Source: 39-52-133 sp036523795
GTDB lineage: Bacteria; Pseudomonadota; Gammaproteobacteria; Burkholderiales; Gallionellaceae
Direction: 5' to 3'
Assembly: GCA_036523795.1 (NCBI GenBank)
Contig: DATDDN010000120.1
Location: forward strand, 1 to 35,800
DNA length: 35,800 bases
The position numbers and the translations under genes are program-made. The notes beneath the pieces were generated by a model. The model was not told the origin of the DNA. It was given only the letters and a program-made list of their open reading frames with translations, and did not search any database. Positions 25,801 through 32,875 of this stretch are shown one piece after another; position 1 is the first letter of the stretch; every line of letters begins with the position of its first letter.

Positions 25801-25990
25801 ACAGATCAACGTGGTGGTATGGCGCGACCTAGGCGAGCGGCAGCGGCGTGAGCTGCTGGGAGCGCGGCTGCTGGCGGTACACGGTGTGCTGGAGCGGCAG
25901 GGGGAGGTGACGCATCTCATCGCCGGCCATTTGAAGGATCTGACGCCCATGCTTGGTGATCTGGTAACGCAATCAAGGGATTTCCATTGA
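22886..25990 (+). CDS. dnaE2: Error-prone DNA polymerase DnaE2 (ImuC)
   Basis: A 1034-residue C-family polymerase, the catalytic part of the mutasome. The N-terminal PHP domain starts YAELHCLSNFTFLRGASHPEEL (split: YAELHCLSNFTF, LRGASHPEEL). The catalytic PDIDVDF has Asp369 and Asp371; GRGSAANS lies just before it. Further palm/finger blocks SQHVGGFVIARG, WDKDDLDALGLLKVDVL (two halves), FQIESRAQM and GFPESHAASFALLVY are typical. An HhH region and an OB-fold near the C terminus (ARVAGLVIGRQRPGTASG; FLTLEDEAGQINVVVW) complete it. It begins 27 bases after imuB and is the last gene of the operon. Confidence 0.95.
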   Translation: MTPYAELHCLSNFTFLRGASHPEELVERAHELDYTALAVTDECSLAGIVRAHVAAKACGLKLIVGSEFHFTDGPSIVLLATDRAGYGNLSELITKGRRNNIKGRYSLALSDIQNGLPGCLALLLPEPMPSLAQAQQVAAAFPGRTWLAVELFRAAADTERLNVLTELAATAGLPLVAAGDVHMHVAQRRALQDTLTAIRLGVPVAEAGLSLHPNGERHLRERADLARLYPAELLQQTQLIAERCQFSLDELRYEYPEELVPQGVTAISHLRQLTEAGLAQRFPRGVPDKVRALVEYELALIEELKYEPYFLTVHDIVRFARSRGILCQGRGSAANSAVCYSLHITEVNPASMEMLFERFISKERNEPPDIDVDFEHERREEVIQYLYAKYGRERAALAATVISYRPKSAMRDVGKALGFDLEQVDRLSKSMAWWDGRQVLPQRLAEAGFDPENQKVRLLIQLLDELIGFPRHLSQHVGGFVIARGKLSQLVPIENAAMAERTIIQWDKDDLDALGLLKVDVLALGMLTAIRRALDEVGRLRGRAITMADIPREDPAVYEMIGHADTVGVFQIESRAQMSMLPRMRPRNFYDLVIEVAIVRPGPIQGGMVHPYLRRREGTEPVTYPSEAVKEVLQRTLGVPIFQEQVMRLTVVAAGFTPGEADEVRRSMAAWKRKGGLEHFERRLIEGMTERGYQKEFALQIYQQILGFGEYGFPESHAASFALLVYISAWLKCHEPAAFACALLNSQPMGFYAPAQLVQDARRHGVEVLAADVTASDWDCTLHTFSSPQMGEGQGEWGSRQPALRLGLRMVNGLSLEGAARLTVARAQRPFESVEDMAARAGLDKRDLKCLAAAGALSTLVGHRRQAYWDVAGIEQATPLALAPVEETQAALLPLTEGQELAADYASLGLTLGRHPLALLREALRKQRLVTSAELRTFPHGRLARVAGLVIGRQRPGTASGVTFLTLEDEAGQINVVVWRDLGERQRRELLGARLLAVHGVLERQGEVTHLIAGHLKDLTPMLGDLVTQSRDFH

Positions 25991-26029
25991 AGCAACGGAA
26001 ACTGCCGAAAGCATGCGGTACAAAAAGAG

Positions 26030-26113
26030 ATGCCCCGGAACCTGAGGGAACAGGGGCATGTGTCTTAACTAAAGGGGATAAGTTAAGACGTCACGCTCAG
26101 GGAGGAGAAGCGT
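26030..26113 (+). ncRNA. Three successive hairpins with GGA loops; candidate CsrA/RsmA-binding RNA
   Basis: Behind dnaE2 lie three perfect stems: ATGCCCC/GGGGCAT (26030-26059), GTCTTAACT/AGTTAAGAC (26062-26089) and CACGCT/AGCGTG (26092-26113). Their loops carry GGA words (GAGGGAA, AAGGGGATA, AGGGAGGAGA), the binding pattern of CsrA/RsmA. No promoter or U-rich terminator is obvious, so it could also be a processed 3' end of the dnaE2 transcript. Confidence 0.35.
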
Positions 26114-26186
26114 GAAGGCAGCTTGCGCCACCCATACATAAGATTGCGGGATACTTCAATAGTTCAGTCGCATATTGAACAGAAGA

Positions 26187-26471
26187 TTATTTCCTGTGCT
26201 TTTTGCTGAAACGCCGCATGACGCCTCTCCAGCCCTTCTGCTGCCACCAGCGCGCCTGATACTCGGCGGGGAGTGCGGCCAGATTTGTTCCGGGCACAAC
26301 CCTGTCCAGGAATTGCTGCGCCTTTTCCAGCGTCAGGTCGCCGGAATCGAGCAGATCGCCGATCAAATATAGTGCATTTCTCTTGTCCTGGTATGCCAAT
26401 GCAAAATTAAACAATTTGTCGGCAGTTGAATTTTCAGTTGTTCCGCTCGTATTCATGACTGAGGCCTTCAT
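26187..26471 (-). CDS. Hypothetical 94-residue protein
   Basis: Not recognised. A small protein with an acidic, helical middle (KLFNFALAYQDKRNALYLIGDLL; then LTLEKAQQFLDRVVPG) and a strongly basic tail (RRFSKKHRK), without signal peptide or membrane helix. The start may be ATG at 26471 or the internal ATG at 26456 (MNTSGTT); neither has a clear ribosome site. Coding character is supported by the amphipathic helices and the length. It stands alone, facing dnaE2. Confidence 0.55.
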   Translation of the reverse strand: MKASVMNTSGTTENSTADKLFNFALAYQDKRNALYLIGDLLDSGDLTLEKAQQFLDRVVPGTNLAALPAEYQARWWQQKGWRGVMRRFSKKHRK

Positions 26472-26866
26472 CGATTCAGATTGATCGTGCTGAGTATACT
26501 AAAATCGGCGATTTTTCCGCGGGTTATCAGCTTCCCGGGCGTCCACTACACCCCTTGTACCGAGTAATCCGCGCCGCACGGTGTCCGTGCATGTGCCTGA
26601 TCCATGGCGGCGACACATACACTTCTGCGCATCTAGCTAACTCGCTGTCCCCCCCTGAATTCACCACATATCACGCAATAACTGAGCCTAATCATCATAC
26701 AATTAACATATAACAATATTGTTATAAAACAATGCATTACCATAGCGCTCTTGTCGTGAATTGCCGCAGGATCGTTTCGGCTTGAAAACCCCCATATAAT
26801 TTATAGATATCAAAACGTTGAGATGGATAGGCCGGCTCGTTAACAGGTAAGTTAAATATTACTTAA
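26472..26866. other. Long AT-rich regulatory region upstream of the cytochrome cluster
   Basis: No gene seen. It holds a hairpin GCACGG-TGT-CCGTGC at 26576-26590, an 18-base perfect palindrome at 26709-26726, and a perfect TATAAT at 26795-26800 without a good -35. The AT content contrasts with the genes on both sides. Confidence 0.5.
26709..26726. promoter_or_regulatory. 18-bp perfect palindrome, possible regulator site
   Basis: TATAACAATATTGTTATA reads the same on both strands. It lies about 70 bases before the TATAAT at 26795 and fits a dimeric regulator; the protein is unknown. Confidence 0.45.
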
Positions 26867-26880
26867 TTGATTTGCATCAA
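26867..26880. promoter_or_regulatory. FNR/ANR-type binding site
   Basis: TTGAT-TTGC-ATCAA is a perfect match to the FNR consensus TTGAT-N4-ATCAA, 83 bases before the start of the dihaem cytochrome gene. As a class II activator site it would place transcription start near 26915. It suggests induction of the cytochrome cluster at low oxygen. Confidence 0.75.
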
Positions 26881-26962
26881 TGTCGCTTATTGACCCCCAA
26901 AAAAAGTGGAGTACTCTTTCTCGCCAATTGCGTTTCTGGACATGACATTAGGAAAGGGCACC

Positions 26963-27586
26963 ATGGGAATCAAGTCTGTGCATTCAATTGCGTTGGTATG
27001 TTCATTAGTCTTTGGCCTTGCGGGGCATGCACACGCGGCCGATGTCAACAAGCTGGTCGAGGGATGCGCCGATTGTCACGGCAAGAATGGCGCCAGCACC
27101 GAACAAGACATTCCCATTATTGGCGGCTATTCAGTCGAGTTTCTGACAAGCAATCTCAAGGCATACAAGGGCAAGGAAAGGGTTTGCCCGGAAACCAAGA
27201 TCAGGTCAGGCAGCAAGAAGGGGACCAAGACCGACATGTGCCAGATCGCCAAGCCGATGAGTGAAGACGACATCAAACAGATTGCCCAGTATTTCTCCAA
27301 ACAGAAATTTGTTCGCGCCAAACAGAAATTTGATCCCGCGCTGGCCAAGAAGGGTAAAGAGGTACACGACCAATACTGCGAAAAATGTCATTCCGAAGGC
27401 GGAACAGTGGCTGATGACGATGCAGGGATGCCCGCTGGGCAGTGGATGCCTTACCTGAGACATGCATTCGATGAGTTCTACAGCGGCAAGCGCCCGGTGG
27501 CCAAGAAAATGAAAATCAAACTCGACGAAATTAGCAAGTCTGATGTCGAGGCGTTGATCCACTATTACGGAAGCATCAGCAAATAA
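26963..27586 (+). CDS. Dihaem c-type cytochrome (cytochrome c4-like), periplasmic
   Basis: A 207-residue exported cytochrome. Residues 1-25 are a signal peptide ending in GHAHA. Two haem-binding motifs are present: CADCH at 35-39 and CEKCH at 139-143. The first domain, GCADCHGKNGAS, has the look of cytochrome c4/c553; candidate sixth ligands are the Met residues of KPMSEDDIKQ and GMPAGQWMPY. ATG 26963 has GGAAAGG ahead and gives a clean signal peptide; an upstream frame start at 26906 does not. It heads the FNR-linked cluster and is expected to shuttle electrons in the periplasm between the NapC-type protein and another partner; direction of flow is not shown. Confidence 0.88.
   Translation: MGIKSVHSIALVCSLVFGLAGHAHAADVNKLVEGCADCHGKNGASTEQDIPIIGGYSVEFLTSNLKAYKGKERVCPETKIRSGSKKGTKTDMCQIAKPMSEDDIKQIAQYFSKQKFVRAKQKFDPALAKKGKEVHDQYCEKCHSEGGTVADDDAGMPAGQWMPYLRHAFDEFYSGKRPVAKKMKIKLDEISKSDVEALIHYYGSISK
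27297..27332 (+). repeat. 15-bp direct repeat within the dihaem cytochrome gene
   Basis: CCAAACAGAAATTTG occurs at 27297-27311 and 27318-27332, in frame, giving KQKF-VRA-KQKF in the linker between the two haem domains. Confidence 0.8.
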
Positions 27587-27600
27587 AACAAAAAAATAAT

Positions 27601-27630
27601 GGTGGGGGACTTTCCCCACCTTTGATTATT
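27601..27630 (+). terminator. Intercistronic hairpin between dihaem and NapC-type genes
   Basis: GGTGGGG-GACTTT-CCCCACC followed by TTTGATTATTT. The stem is strong, the T-run broken, so it is probably a partial terminator that lowers transcription of the downstream cytochromes or protects the upstream message. Confidence 0.55.
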
Positions 27631-27650
27631 TCTCGGGGGATTGAGCAGTC

Positions 27651-28253
27651 ATGGCGGATGAGAAGCGGGATGTACACGAGGTAAGCAAACAGTCATCGAT
27701 GTACAAGCGTTTGTTGCGTTATCTGCTGTGGGTGCTGGTGAGTTTTGTTGGCATTCTGGTGAGTGCAGGCGCGTTCACCATGACTGTTGAATCAACGAAC
27801 AGCCTGGAGTTCTGCACCTCATGCCATGACATGACCTACAACTACGAGGAATACAAGAAGACAACTCATTATTCCAACAAGTCTGGTGTGCGTGCCGTGT
27901 GCTCTGATTGTCATGTGCCCAAGCGCAACTGGCTGAGCGAGATGAAACGCAAATTCATCGCAGGCAAGGACGTCTGGGCAGAGCTGATGGGTACGATAGA
28001 TACCAGGGAAAAATTCGAAGCCAAGCGACTGGATATGGCAAAAGCCGAGTGGGCGCGAATGAGGGAGTCGGATTCCGCCGGCTGTCGAAACTGCCACAGT
28101 TTTGAAAGCATGAAGATTGAAGACCAGGACAAGCTTGCCGGCAAGCGCCATACCCAGGCGGCGATGCAGGACTCTGGCAAGACCTGCATAGATTGCCATA
28201 AGGGCATTGCCCACAAATTGCCCAAGGTCGAAGGCGAGGCGGAGACCGAGTAG
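27651..28253 (+). CDS. Tetrahaem NapC/NirT/CymA-family quinol dehydrogenase
   Basis: A 200-residue membrane-anchored cytochrome. A single N-terminal transmembrane helix lies at about 22-44, followed by four haem motifs: CTSCH (55-59, with Met61 just after, the usual position for a haem ligand in this family), CSDCH (84-88), CRNCH (145-149) and CIDCH (179-183). Length and spacing match NapC/NrfH/CymA proteins, which oxidise quinol at the membrane and pass electrons to periplasmic cytochromes. ATG 27651 follows a CGGGGGA ribosome site. It sits between the dihaem and heptahaem genes, so those are its likely partners. CymA-like proteins of iron-oxidising bacteria may work in reverse, feeding the quinone pool. 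Confidence 0.92.
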   Translation: MADEKRDVHEVSKQSSMYKRLLRYLLWVLVSFVGILVSAGAFTMTVESTNSLEFCTSCHDMTYNYEEYKKTTHYSNKSGVRAVCSDCHVPKRNWLSEMKRKFIAGKDVWAELMGTIDTREKFEAKRLDMAKAEWARMRESDSAGCRNCHSFESMKIEDQDKLAGKRHTQAAMQDSGKTCIDCHKGIAHKLPKVEGEAETE

Positions 28254-28410
28254 TTTACAAGATATATGCGCCTAAGCGTGAAAGAATAATTAGAAGCGGT
28301 ATGCAGCAAGGGTAGTGGTTACAAGGGAGACAGGGACAGGATCTTTCGGTCCTGGTGTTGTTTTGGAAAATCTGCAGATTTTTCTTTTGACAATGACGAA
28401 GGGGGTAACC

Positions 28411-30810
28411 GTGAACATAAGAACATTAGCAACAGGGGTGCTTTGTTGCGCATTTGCCTTAGGAGGAGCCCAGGCAAGTGCGGCGCAAGATGCCAAGGGT
28501 GCTGTAGATCCGCTCAAGCCCAAGAACGACTACAACATCACCATCAACTATGAGTTGGGCATGCATTGCACCGGATTCGATTTCAGCTACTGTTGCGTGC
28601 TCCCCCCCTATAACTCCATCCAGAGCCAGGTTGTAAAAACTGCCACAGGCAAGCGCAAGTATCCGGAGCTGCTCGAGTCTGACCCAGCAGATCCTACTGT
28701 AGTGGTTGATGGCAAGAAGCGCTTCAAGCTGTCCTACGGCCACATCGACAACACCTATTCGGAAGGCAACAAGCTGAAATACTGGGATGTGCCATATGAC
28801 ATCAACGGTAACGGCAAATATGAACCGAACGAAAACGTGGCCAATGCCTACTTCAGCCATCTCTATGTATACGAAGGTCTGAAGGGCGCCAATCCGAAGG
28901 GAACCAGTGCGGACAAGGAAAAACTGTTCGTGGGCATCCAGATTCCGATCCCGCGTGACAATGGTCCTGCCGGCGCCGCTGCGCCCAGCCCCATGAAGGG
29001 TGGTTATCTGCACTACACCGGTGAAAAGGGCACGATTGTCTATACCAAATCACCCGTGCTGGACAACGTTCCCATCGTGCTGACCAATCCTGGCATCTGG
29101 GATGCGCTGGGCCTGCCATTGACGCCTTTCAGTGATCGCAAGAAGCAGGACTTCCTGACCCTGACCGAATCGGACATCCAGCCTTTCCAGGAAGCCTGGG
29201 TCAGCCTGGTGGACGAAAAAACCGGCGCACCGGTGATTGACTCCCACTCTGGTCAGCCAGTTCGCTTTGTCGGTACGAATCCGATCGACATTCCCAACTG
29301 CGCGAACTGCCATAGCAACAAGACTGCCAATGGCGACAAGTACACACTGTACAAACAGGAGCGAGAGTTCTGGAAAGGACTGGGCGCCAGCGACTGGATT
29401 GCCAACCTGAAGGCAACTTCGATCTCCATTCTGGAAATTCATGATGACCGCAATGGCACAAATTTCCTAAAGAACTACAACGCCAACTCCAGGACGCTCG
29501 ACAACCGCCTTGGACACGATCCGGTCCTGTGCCAGAAGTGCCATGCGGACAACGTCATTGGCGTGCTCCAGTCCAAGACCTTCAAGGATCCCAAGACTGG
29601 CAAGGAAAACCTGATTCCGCCACTGACTCAGGCCATGCACGGCATACACCAGATCAAGGCGCCCATGCCTGACTCCCAGGGCCGTACCGCAGCCTGCCAG
29701 GGATGCCACCCCGCGCACCGTCAGGATGGCAACATGGACAAGTACCCGATCACACTCGACGGCAAGAACAACTATGCACAGGGCGACAACCGCGATGCTG
29801 CAGGTGGCTGCTATGTAGGGCGTGATGTGCACTCCAACCGTGGCAAAGACAAGGACGGCGTAGGCACACCGGAATACCTGAATGCTGTCGGCCAATGGCT
29901 GCAGGCCAATGTTTCCAATATTGGCAACAATAAAGGCGGCAAAGGCCTGTGGTGCACCAACTGCCACAACCAGCTGTCTCGTGAGCTGTATCAGCGCGAT
30001 AACCTGACCAATGCCTTCAAGCAGGAAGGTCAGACCATCCGCAACAAGTCACTGGATGAGATTGCCGCTGCACTGCATATCACAACCGACGAGCTGAAGA
30101 CCAAGTATCTTGATCCCAAGGTCGTGCTGAATGCCAAGGGCGAAGATACTCCGGAGAAATCCGGCATCACCAAGACTTGGGCCGCAAATCGCCTGGTTCC
30201 GGATATTGCCGTGATCGCACTGCAAGGCAATGGCCCGATGGTCAGCAAGGATGAGGACGGCGACGTCAACGTGTCGATCCTGTCGGCCAATCCGGCGGTT
30301 GATGTGAAATCGCTGAAGCTGCCCGCAGGCGCTACCGGTGCAACGGCTGTGCCTTATGATGCTGCGACACATGGTCGCGACTACTGGTTGTCGCCTGGCT
30401 CTCCGCACTGTGCAGACTGCCATGCAGCACCGTACGTTGAAGGTCAGGGTGGCGTCGCATTCCCGATCAACCAGCCCGGGAAATACAGCAACATGCGCTA
30501 CTCCAAGGGCCACTCGGGCTTGTCGTGCCAGTCCTGCCACGAGTCCATCCATGGTCTCTATCCGGTAACGCCTAATACTGACGTCACTACCTACAAGCAA
30601 GCGGCTCAGTACAACCCGGATGGATCACATGGTCCGTTTAAGTGCGCAGCCTGTCATGAAACAAACAAGGAAGGCGTGCCCAATATCGCGGACAAGAAGG
30701 AGCATATGTGGAATGGCAAGCCCATCTTGCATAACTACGATGCTGCGGTAAGCTGGATGCACAGCACTGCGCCTGATGTCGGTGGTGCACTGCCTCCGAA
30801 GAAGGACTGA
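28411..30810 (+). CDS. Heptahaem c-type cytochrome with heme-free N-terminal domain, function unknown
   Basis: A 799-residue exported protein. GTG 28411 is chosen because GAAGGGGG lies six bases ahead and it gives the signal peptide MNIRTLATGVLCCAFALGG (cleavage near ASAAQ); ATG 28393 is the alternative. Residues about 25-290 carry no haem motif but contain the conserved-looking ELGMHCTGFDFSYCCVLPPY with His52, Cys53, Cys61 and Cys62. Seven haem motifs follow: CANCH 297, CQKCH 374, CQGCH 429, CTNCH 515, CADCH 667, CQSCH 706 and CAACH 745. It is no MtrA/MtoA, HAO, NrfA or octahaem tetrathionate reductase by size or haem count. No lipobox is seen, so it is probably periplasmic. It may be a terminal reductase or an electron conduit fed by the NapC-type protein. 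Confidence 0.85.
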   Translation: MNIRTLATGVLCCAFALGGAQASAAQDAKGAVDPLKPKNDYNITINYELGMHCTGFDFSYCCVLPPYNSIQSQVVKTATGKRKYPELLESDPADPTVVVDGKKRFKLSYGHIDNTYSEGNKLKYWDVPYDINGNGKYEPNENVANAYFSHLYVYEGLKGANPKGTSADKEKLFVGIQIPIPRDNGPAGAAAPSPMKGGYLHYTGEKGTIVYTKSPVLDNVPIVLTNPGIWDALGLPLTPFSDRKKQDFLTLTESDIQPFQEAWVSLVDEKTGAPVIDSHSGQPVRFVGTNPIDIPNCANCHSNKTANGDKYTLYKQEREFWKGLGASDWIANLKATSISILEIHDDRNGTNFLKNYNANSRTLDNRLGHDPVLCQKCHADNVIGVLQSKTFKDPKTGKENLIPPLTQAMHGIHQIKAPMPDSQGRTAACQGCHPAHRQDGNMDKYPITLDGKNNYAQGDNRDAAGGCYVGRDVHSNRGKDKDGVGTPEYLNAVGQWLQANVSNIGNNKGGKGLWCTNCHNQLSRELYQRDNLTNAFKQEGQTIRNKSLDEIAAALHITTDELKTKYLDPKVVLNAKGEDTPEKSGITKTWAANRLVPDIAVIALQGNGPMVSKDEDGDVNVSILSANPAVDVKSLKLPAGATGATAVPYDAATHGRDYWLSPGSPHCADCHAAPYVEGQGGVAFPINQPGKYSNMRYSKGHSGLSCQSCHESIHGLYPVTPNTDVTTYKQAAQYNPDGSHGPFKCAACHETNKEGVPNIADKKEHMWNGKPILHNYDAAVSWMHSTAPDVGGALPPKKD

Positions 30811-30856
30811 GTCGTACCCATGCTGGTAATTGGTAGTCGCCAGTAGTGTGAAACGG

Positions 30857-30885
30857 TCGGGGGGCTTGTGCCCCCCGATTTGTTT
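30857..30885 (+). terminator. Strong terminator after the heptahaem gene
   Basis: TCGGGGGGC-TTGT-GCCCCCCGA is a 9-bp GC-rich stem followed by TTTGTTT. It lies between the heptahaem gene and the isomerase gene, so the last two genes need read-through or another promoter. Confidence 0.8.
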
Positions 30886-30921
30886 CTCTTCGTAATAGAC
30901 TGGAAAGAAAGAAGACAACTC

Positions 30922-32214
30922 ATGACCATCAACAAGAAGATACTCAGCGGCATGGCATTGGCAATTGCCCTGGTTGCGTGGCAACTTCCTGCTAATGCAG
31001 CCCAGGTGCTGGTTACAGTCGGCAGCATGCAGGTCAACTCCGACGAGTTGAATGCCGCCATTGCCAGCTCCCCCTTTTCTACACAGTTTGCATCAATGGA
31101 TGAGAACGATCAGGCAGGATTGCGCGGCGACATGTTGCGCCGGCTGGTTGCGTCGCGCCTGATGACGCTGGAAGCGCAACGTCGCGGCCTTGATCAGACC
31201 AAGGCTTACAAAGAGGAAGTGGAAAATTTCCGCCTCGGCCTGCTTTATCGCTTCTACATGGACAAATTGCGCGAGCGCATCGTGATCCCCGCAGATACGC
31301 TGTCCGCAATGAAGCAGCAAATGAAGGATGATGCTGACGCCCTGGCTGCGGCCAAGGCTGCATACGTTTCAAAGCAATATCAAACCCTGAAAGAAGCGAC
31401 ACTCAGCAACCTGGCACGCGAGCAACACGCTAGTCTGCATGAGGAACGCATCAAGCCAGGCATCAAGCCGGATACCGTGCTGATGACCGCAGACAAATTC
31501 CAGATCAAATATGCAGATCTCGTGAATCGACGTGAACATTCAACCATGCCCAACCCGGAGTGGATCAAGGAGCAACTGTACAAGCGTGGCGAATTGCTGC
31601 TCATCGCAAACGAGGCTGACAAAGAGGGCGTGGACGTCTCTGCCAAATTGAAGCAATACCAGAGCGAAAGGCTGCCCGCCTTGACGCTCGAATCCAAGAC
31701 CAAGGAATGGGTTCCGGACGAAAAGGCCCTGCGCAACTGGTTCAACAAACACCCCGATGTAGCGCTTATTCCTGAACGGCGCCATGTCGGCCAGCTGGTC
31801 GTGGCAACCCGCAGTGAGGCTGAAGCGCTGCGCGCCCGCATACTCAAGGGTGAAAGCCTGTTCAACCTGGCGGGGCAGTACAGCATTGACCCTGTAGGCA
31901 AACAGCAGAACGGCGACATGGGCTGGATCACGGACGGTCGTGGCGTGCCCGAGCTAGATCGGGCTCTGGACAAGCTGGAAGACGGGAAAGTCAGCGATGT
32001 CATCGAGACAAAACTGGGCTTCCACCTGGTCACCATCCTGGAGCGCCAGCCCGCCAGCAAGAAGACCTACGCCAGCGTCCGCGACCGTATTGCGCAACTG
32101 ATCGTCAACGAAAAACTGCCACCCTACCTGGGTGAGCTGGAACGCCGCTACAAGGTGACCTGGAACGTGATTCAGGCGCGTGACGATAGTGCCCAGAAGG
32201 ACGCCAAGAAATAG
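30922..32214 (+). CDS. SurA-like periplasmic peptidyl-prolyl isomerase (parvulin)
   Basis: A 430-residue exported chaperone. Signal peptide over residues 1-24 (ending in ANAAQ). The N-terminal helical chaperone part (about 30-250) resembles SurA/PpiD, and one parvulin domain spans about 284-376 (RRHVGQLVVATRSEAEALRA, then GQYSIDPVGKQQNGDMGWI, GFHLVTILERQP). ATG 30922 has GAAAGAAAGAAG ahead. It is followed 3 bases later by the thioredoxin gene. Placed behind a heptahaem cytochrome, it likely aids folding of that protein or its export partners; this is inference from context. It is not SurA itself, because the genomic partners of surA (lptD, pdxA) are absent. Confidence 0.85.
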   Translation: MTINKKILSGMALAIALVAWQLPANAAQVLVTVGSMQVNSDELNAAIASSPFSTQFASMDENDQAGLRGDMLRRLVASRLMTLEAQRRGLDQTKAYKEEVENFRLGLLYRFYMDKLRERIVIPADTLSAMKQQMKDDADALAAAKAAYVSKQYQTLKEATLSNLAREQHASLHEERIKPGIKPDTVLMTADKFQIKYADLVNRREHSTMPNPEWIKEQLYKRGELLLIANEADKEGVDVSAKLKQYQSERLPALTLESKTKEWVPDEKALRNWFNKHPDVALIPERRHVGQLVVATRSEAEALRARILKGESLFNLAGQYSIDPVGKQQNGDMGWITDGRGVPELDRALDKLEDGKVSDVIETKLGFHLVTILERQPASKKTYASVRDRIAQLIVNEKLPPYLGELERRYKVTWNVIQARDDSAQKDAKK

Positions 32215-32217
32215 CTG

Positions 32218-32826
32218 ATGGCAACCCCTGTTCGTTACCGTCCGTTGCATGCCCTGATCGCTCTGGTGGCACTCGGCACCTTCGCCGGGGTTGCGAGTGG
32301 GCATGACGCAGCCCAGCCTGAGCGATCCGTTTCAACCAAAGCGGCAGCATCTCGGCAAGACAGCGTCTGGCCGCGAGGCGATTTTTCCTTGCGCGGCCTG
32401 GATGGTGAAATGCACTCGCTGTCGAACTGGAAGGGTAAAGTGATCATGCTGAATTTCTGGGCTACATGGTGTGCGCCATGCCAGGCCGAGATCAGCGACT
32501 TCGTCAGCTTTCAGGACGAGTTCCAGGCAGCAGGTCTGCAGATCATCGGTGTGGGAATGGATGAGGAGCATAAGCTGCGCAATGTTCAGCGCACACTGGA
32601 GATCAATTACCCGATCCTGATCGCAGATCCGGTGCGCAATATCAAGCTGATGACTCAATGGGGCAACAGCACGGGTATCGTTCCCTATACCGTGGTCATC
32701 GATCGCGATGGAAAAATAAGATACATACATAGCGGCCCGCTGCATCGAGATGTATTTGATGAATACGTTCTGCCTCTTCTGGAAAAGGACAAGAGTCCGC
32801 TGGCCGGGAAGCAGGCAATAGAGTAG
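32218..32826 (+). CDS. TlpA/ResA-like periplasmic thioredoxin
   Basis: A 202-residue exported thiol-disulfide protein. A hydrophobic signal/anchor segment covers residues about 10-30. The thioredoxin fold carries the WCAPC active site at residues 84-88, preceded by MLNFWAT and followed by VVIDRDGKIRYIHSG, with the cis-proline in GIVPYTV. ResA/TlpA/CcmG-type proteins reduce the CXXCH cysteines of apocytochromes before haem attachment. With seven haems in the cluster's main protein, that is its likely job. It starts 3 bases after the isomerase stop and converges with the glycosyltransferase. Confidence 0.88.
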   Translation: MATPVRYRPLHALIALVALGTFAGVASGHDAAQPERSVSTKAAASRQDSVWPRGDFSLRGLDGEMHSLSNWKGKVIMLNFWATWCAPCQAEISDFVSFQDEFQAAGLQIIGVGMDEEHKLRNVQRTLEINYPILIADPVRNIKLMTQWGNSTGIVPYTVVIDRDGKIRYIHSGPLHRDVFDEYVLPLLEKDKSPLAGKQAIE

Positions 32827-32875
32827 TGCAACGCGAGTAACAGCCGCGGCCTGCGGTTCGTCAAGGCGCTGCCCG

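Noticed and set aside
28411..30810. Identity as MtoA/MtrA, MtrC, HAO or octahaem tetrathionate reductase
   Set aside because: Seven haems in 799 residues, a large haem-free N-terminal domain, no lipobox and no neighbouring porin do not fit any of these.
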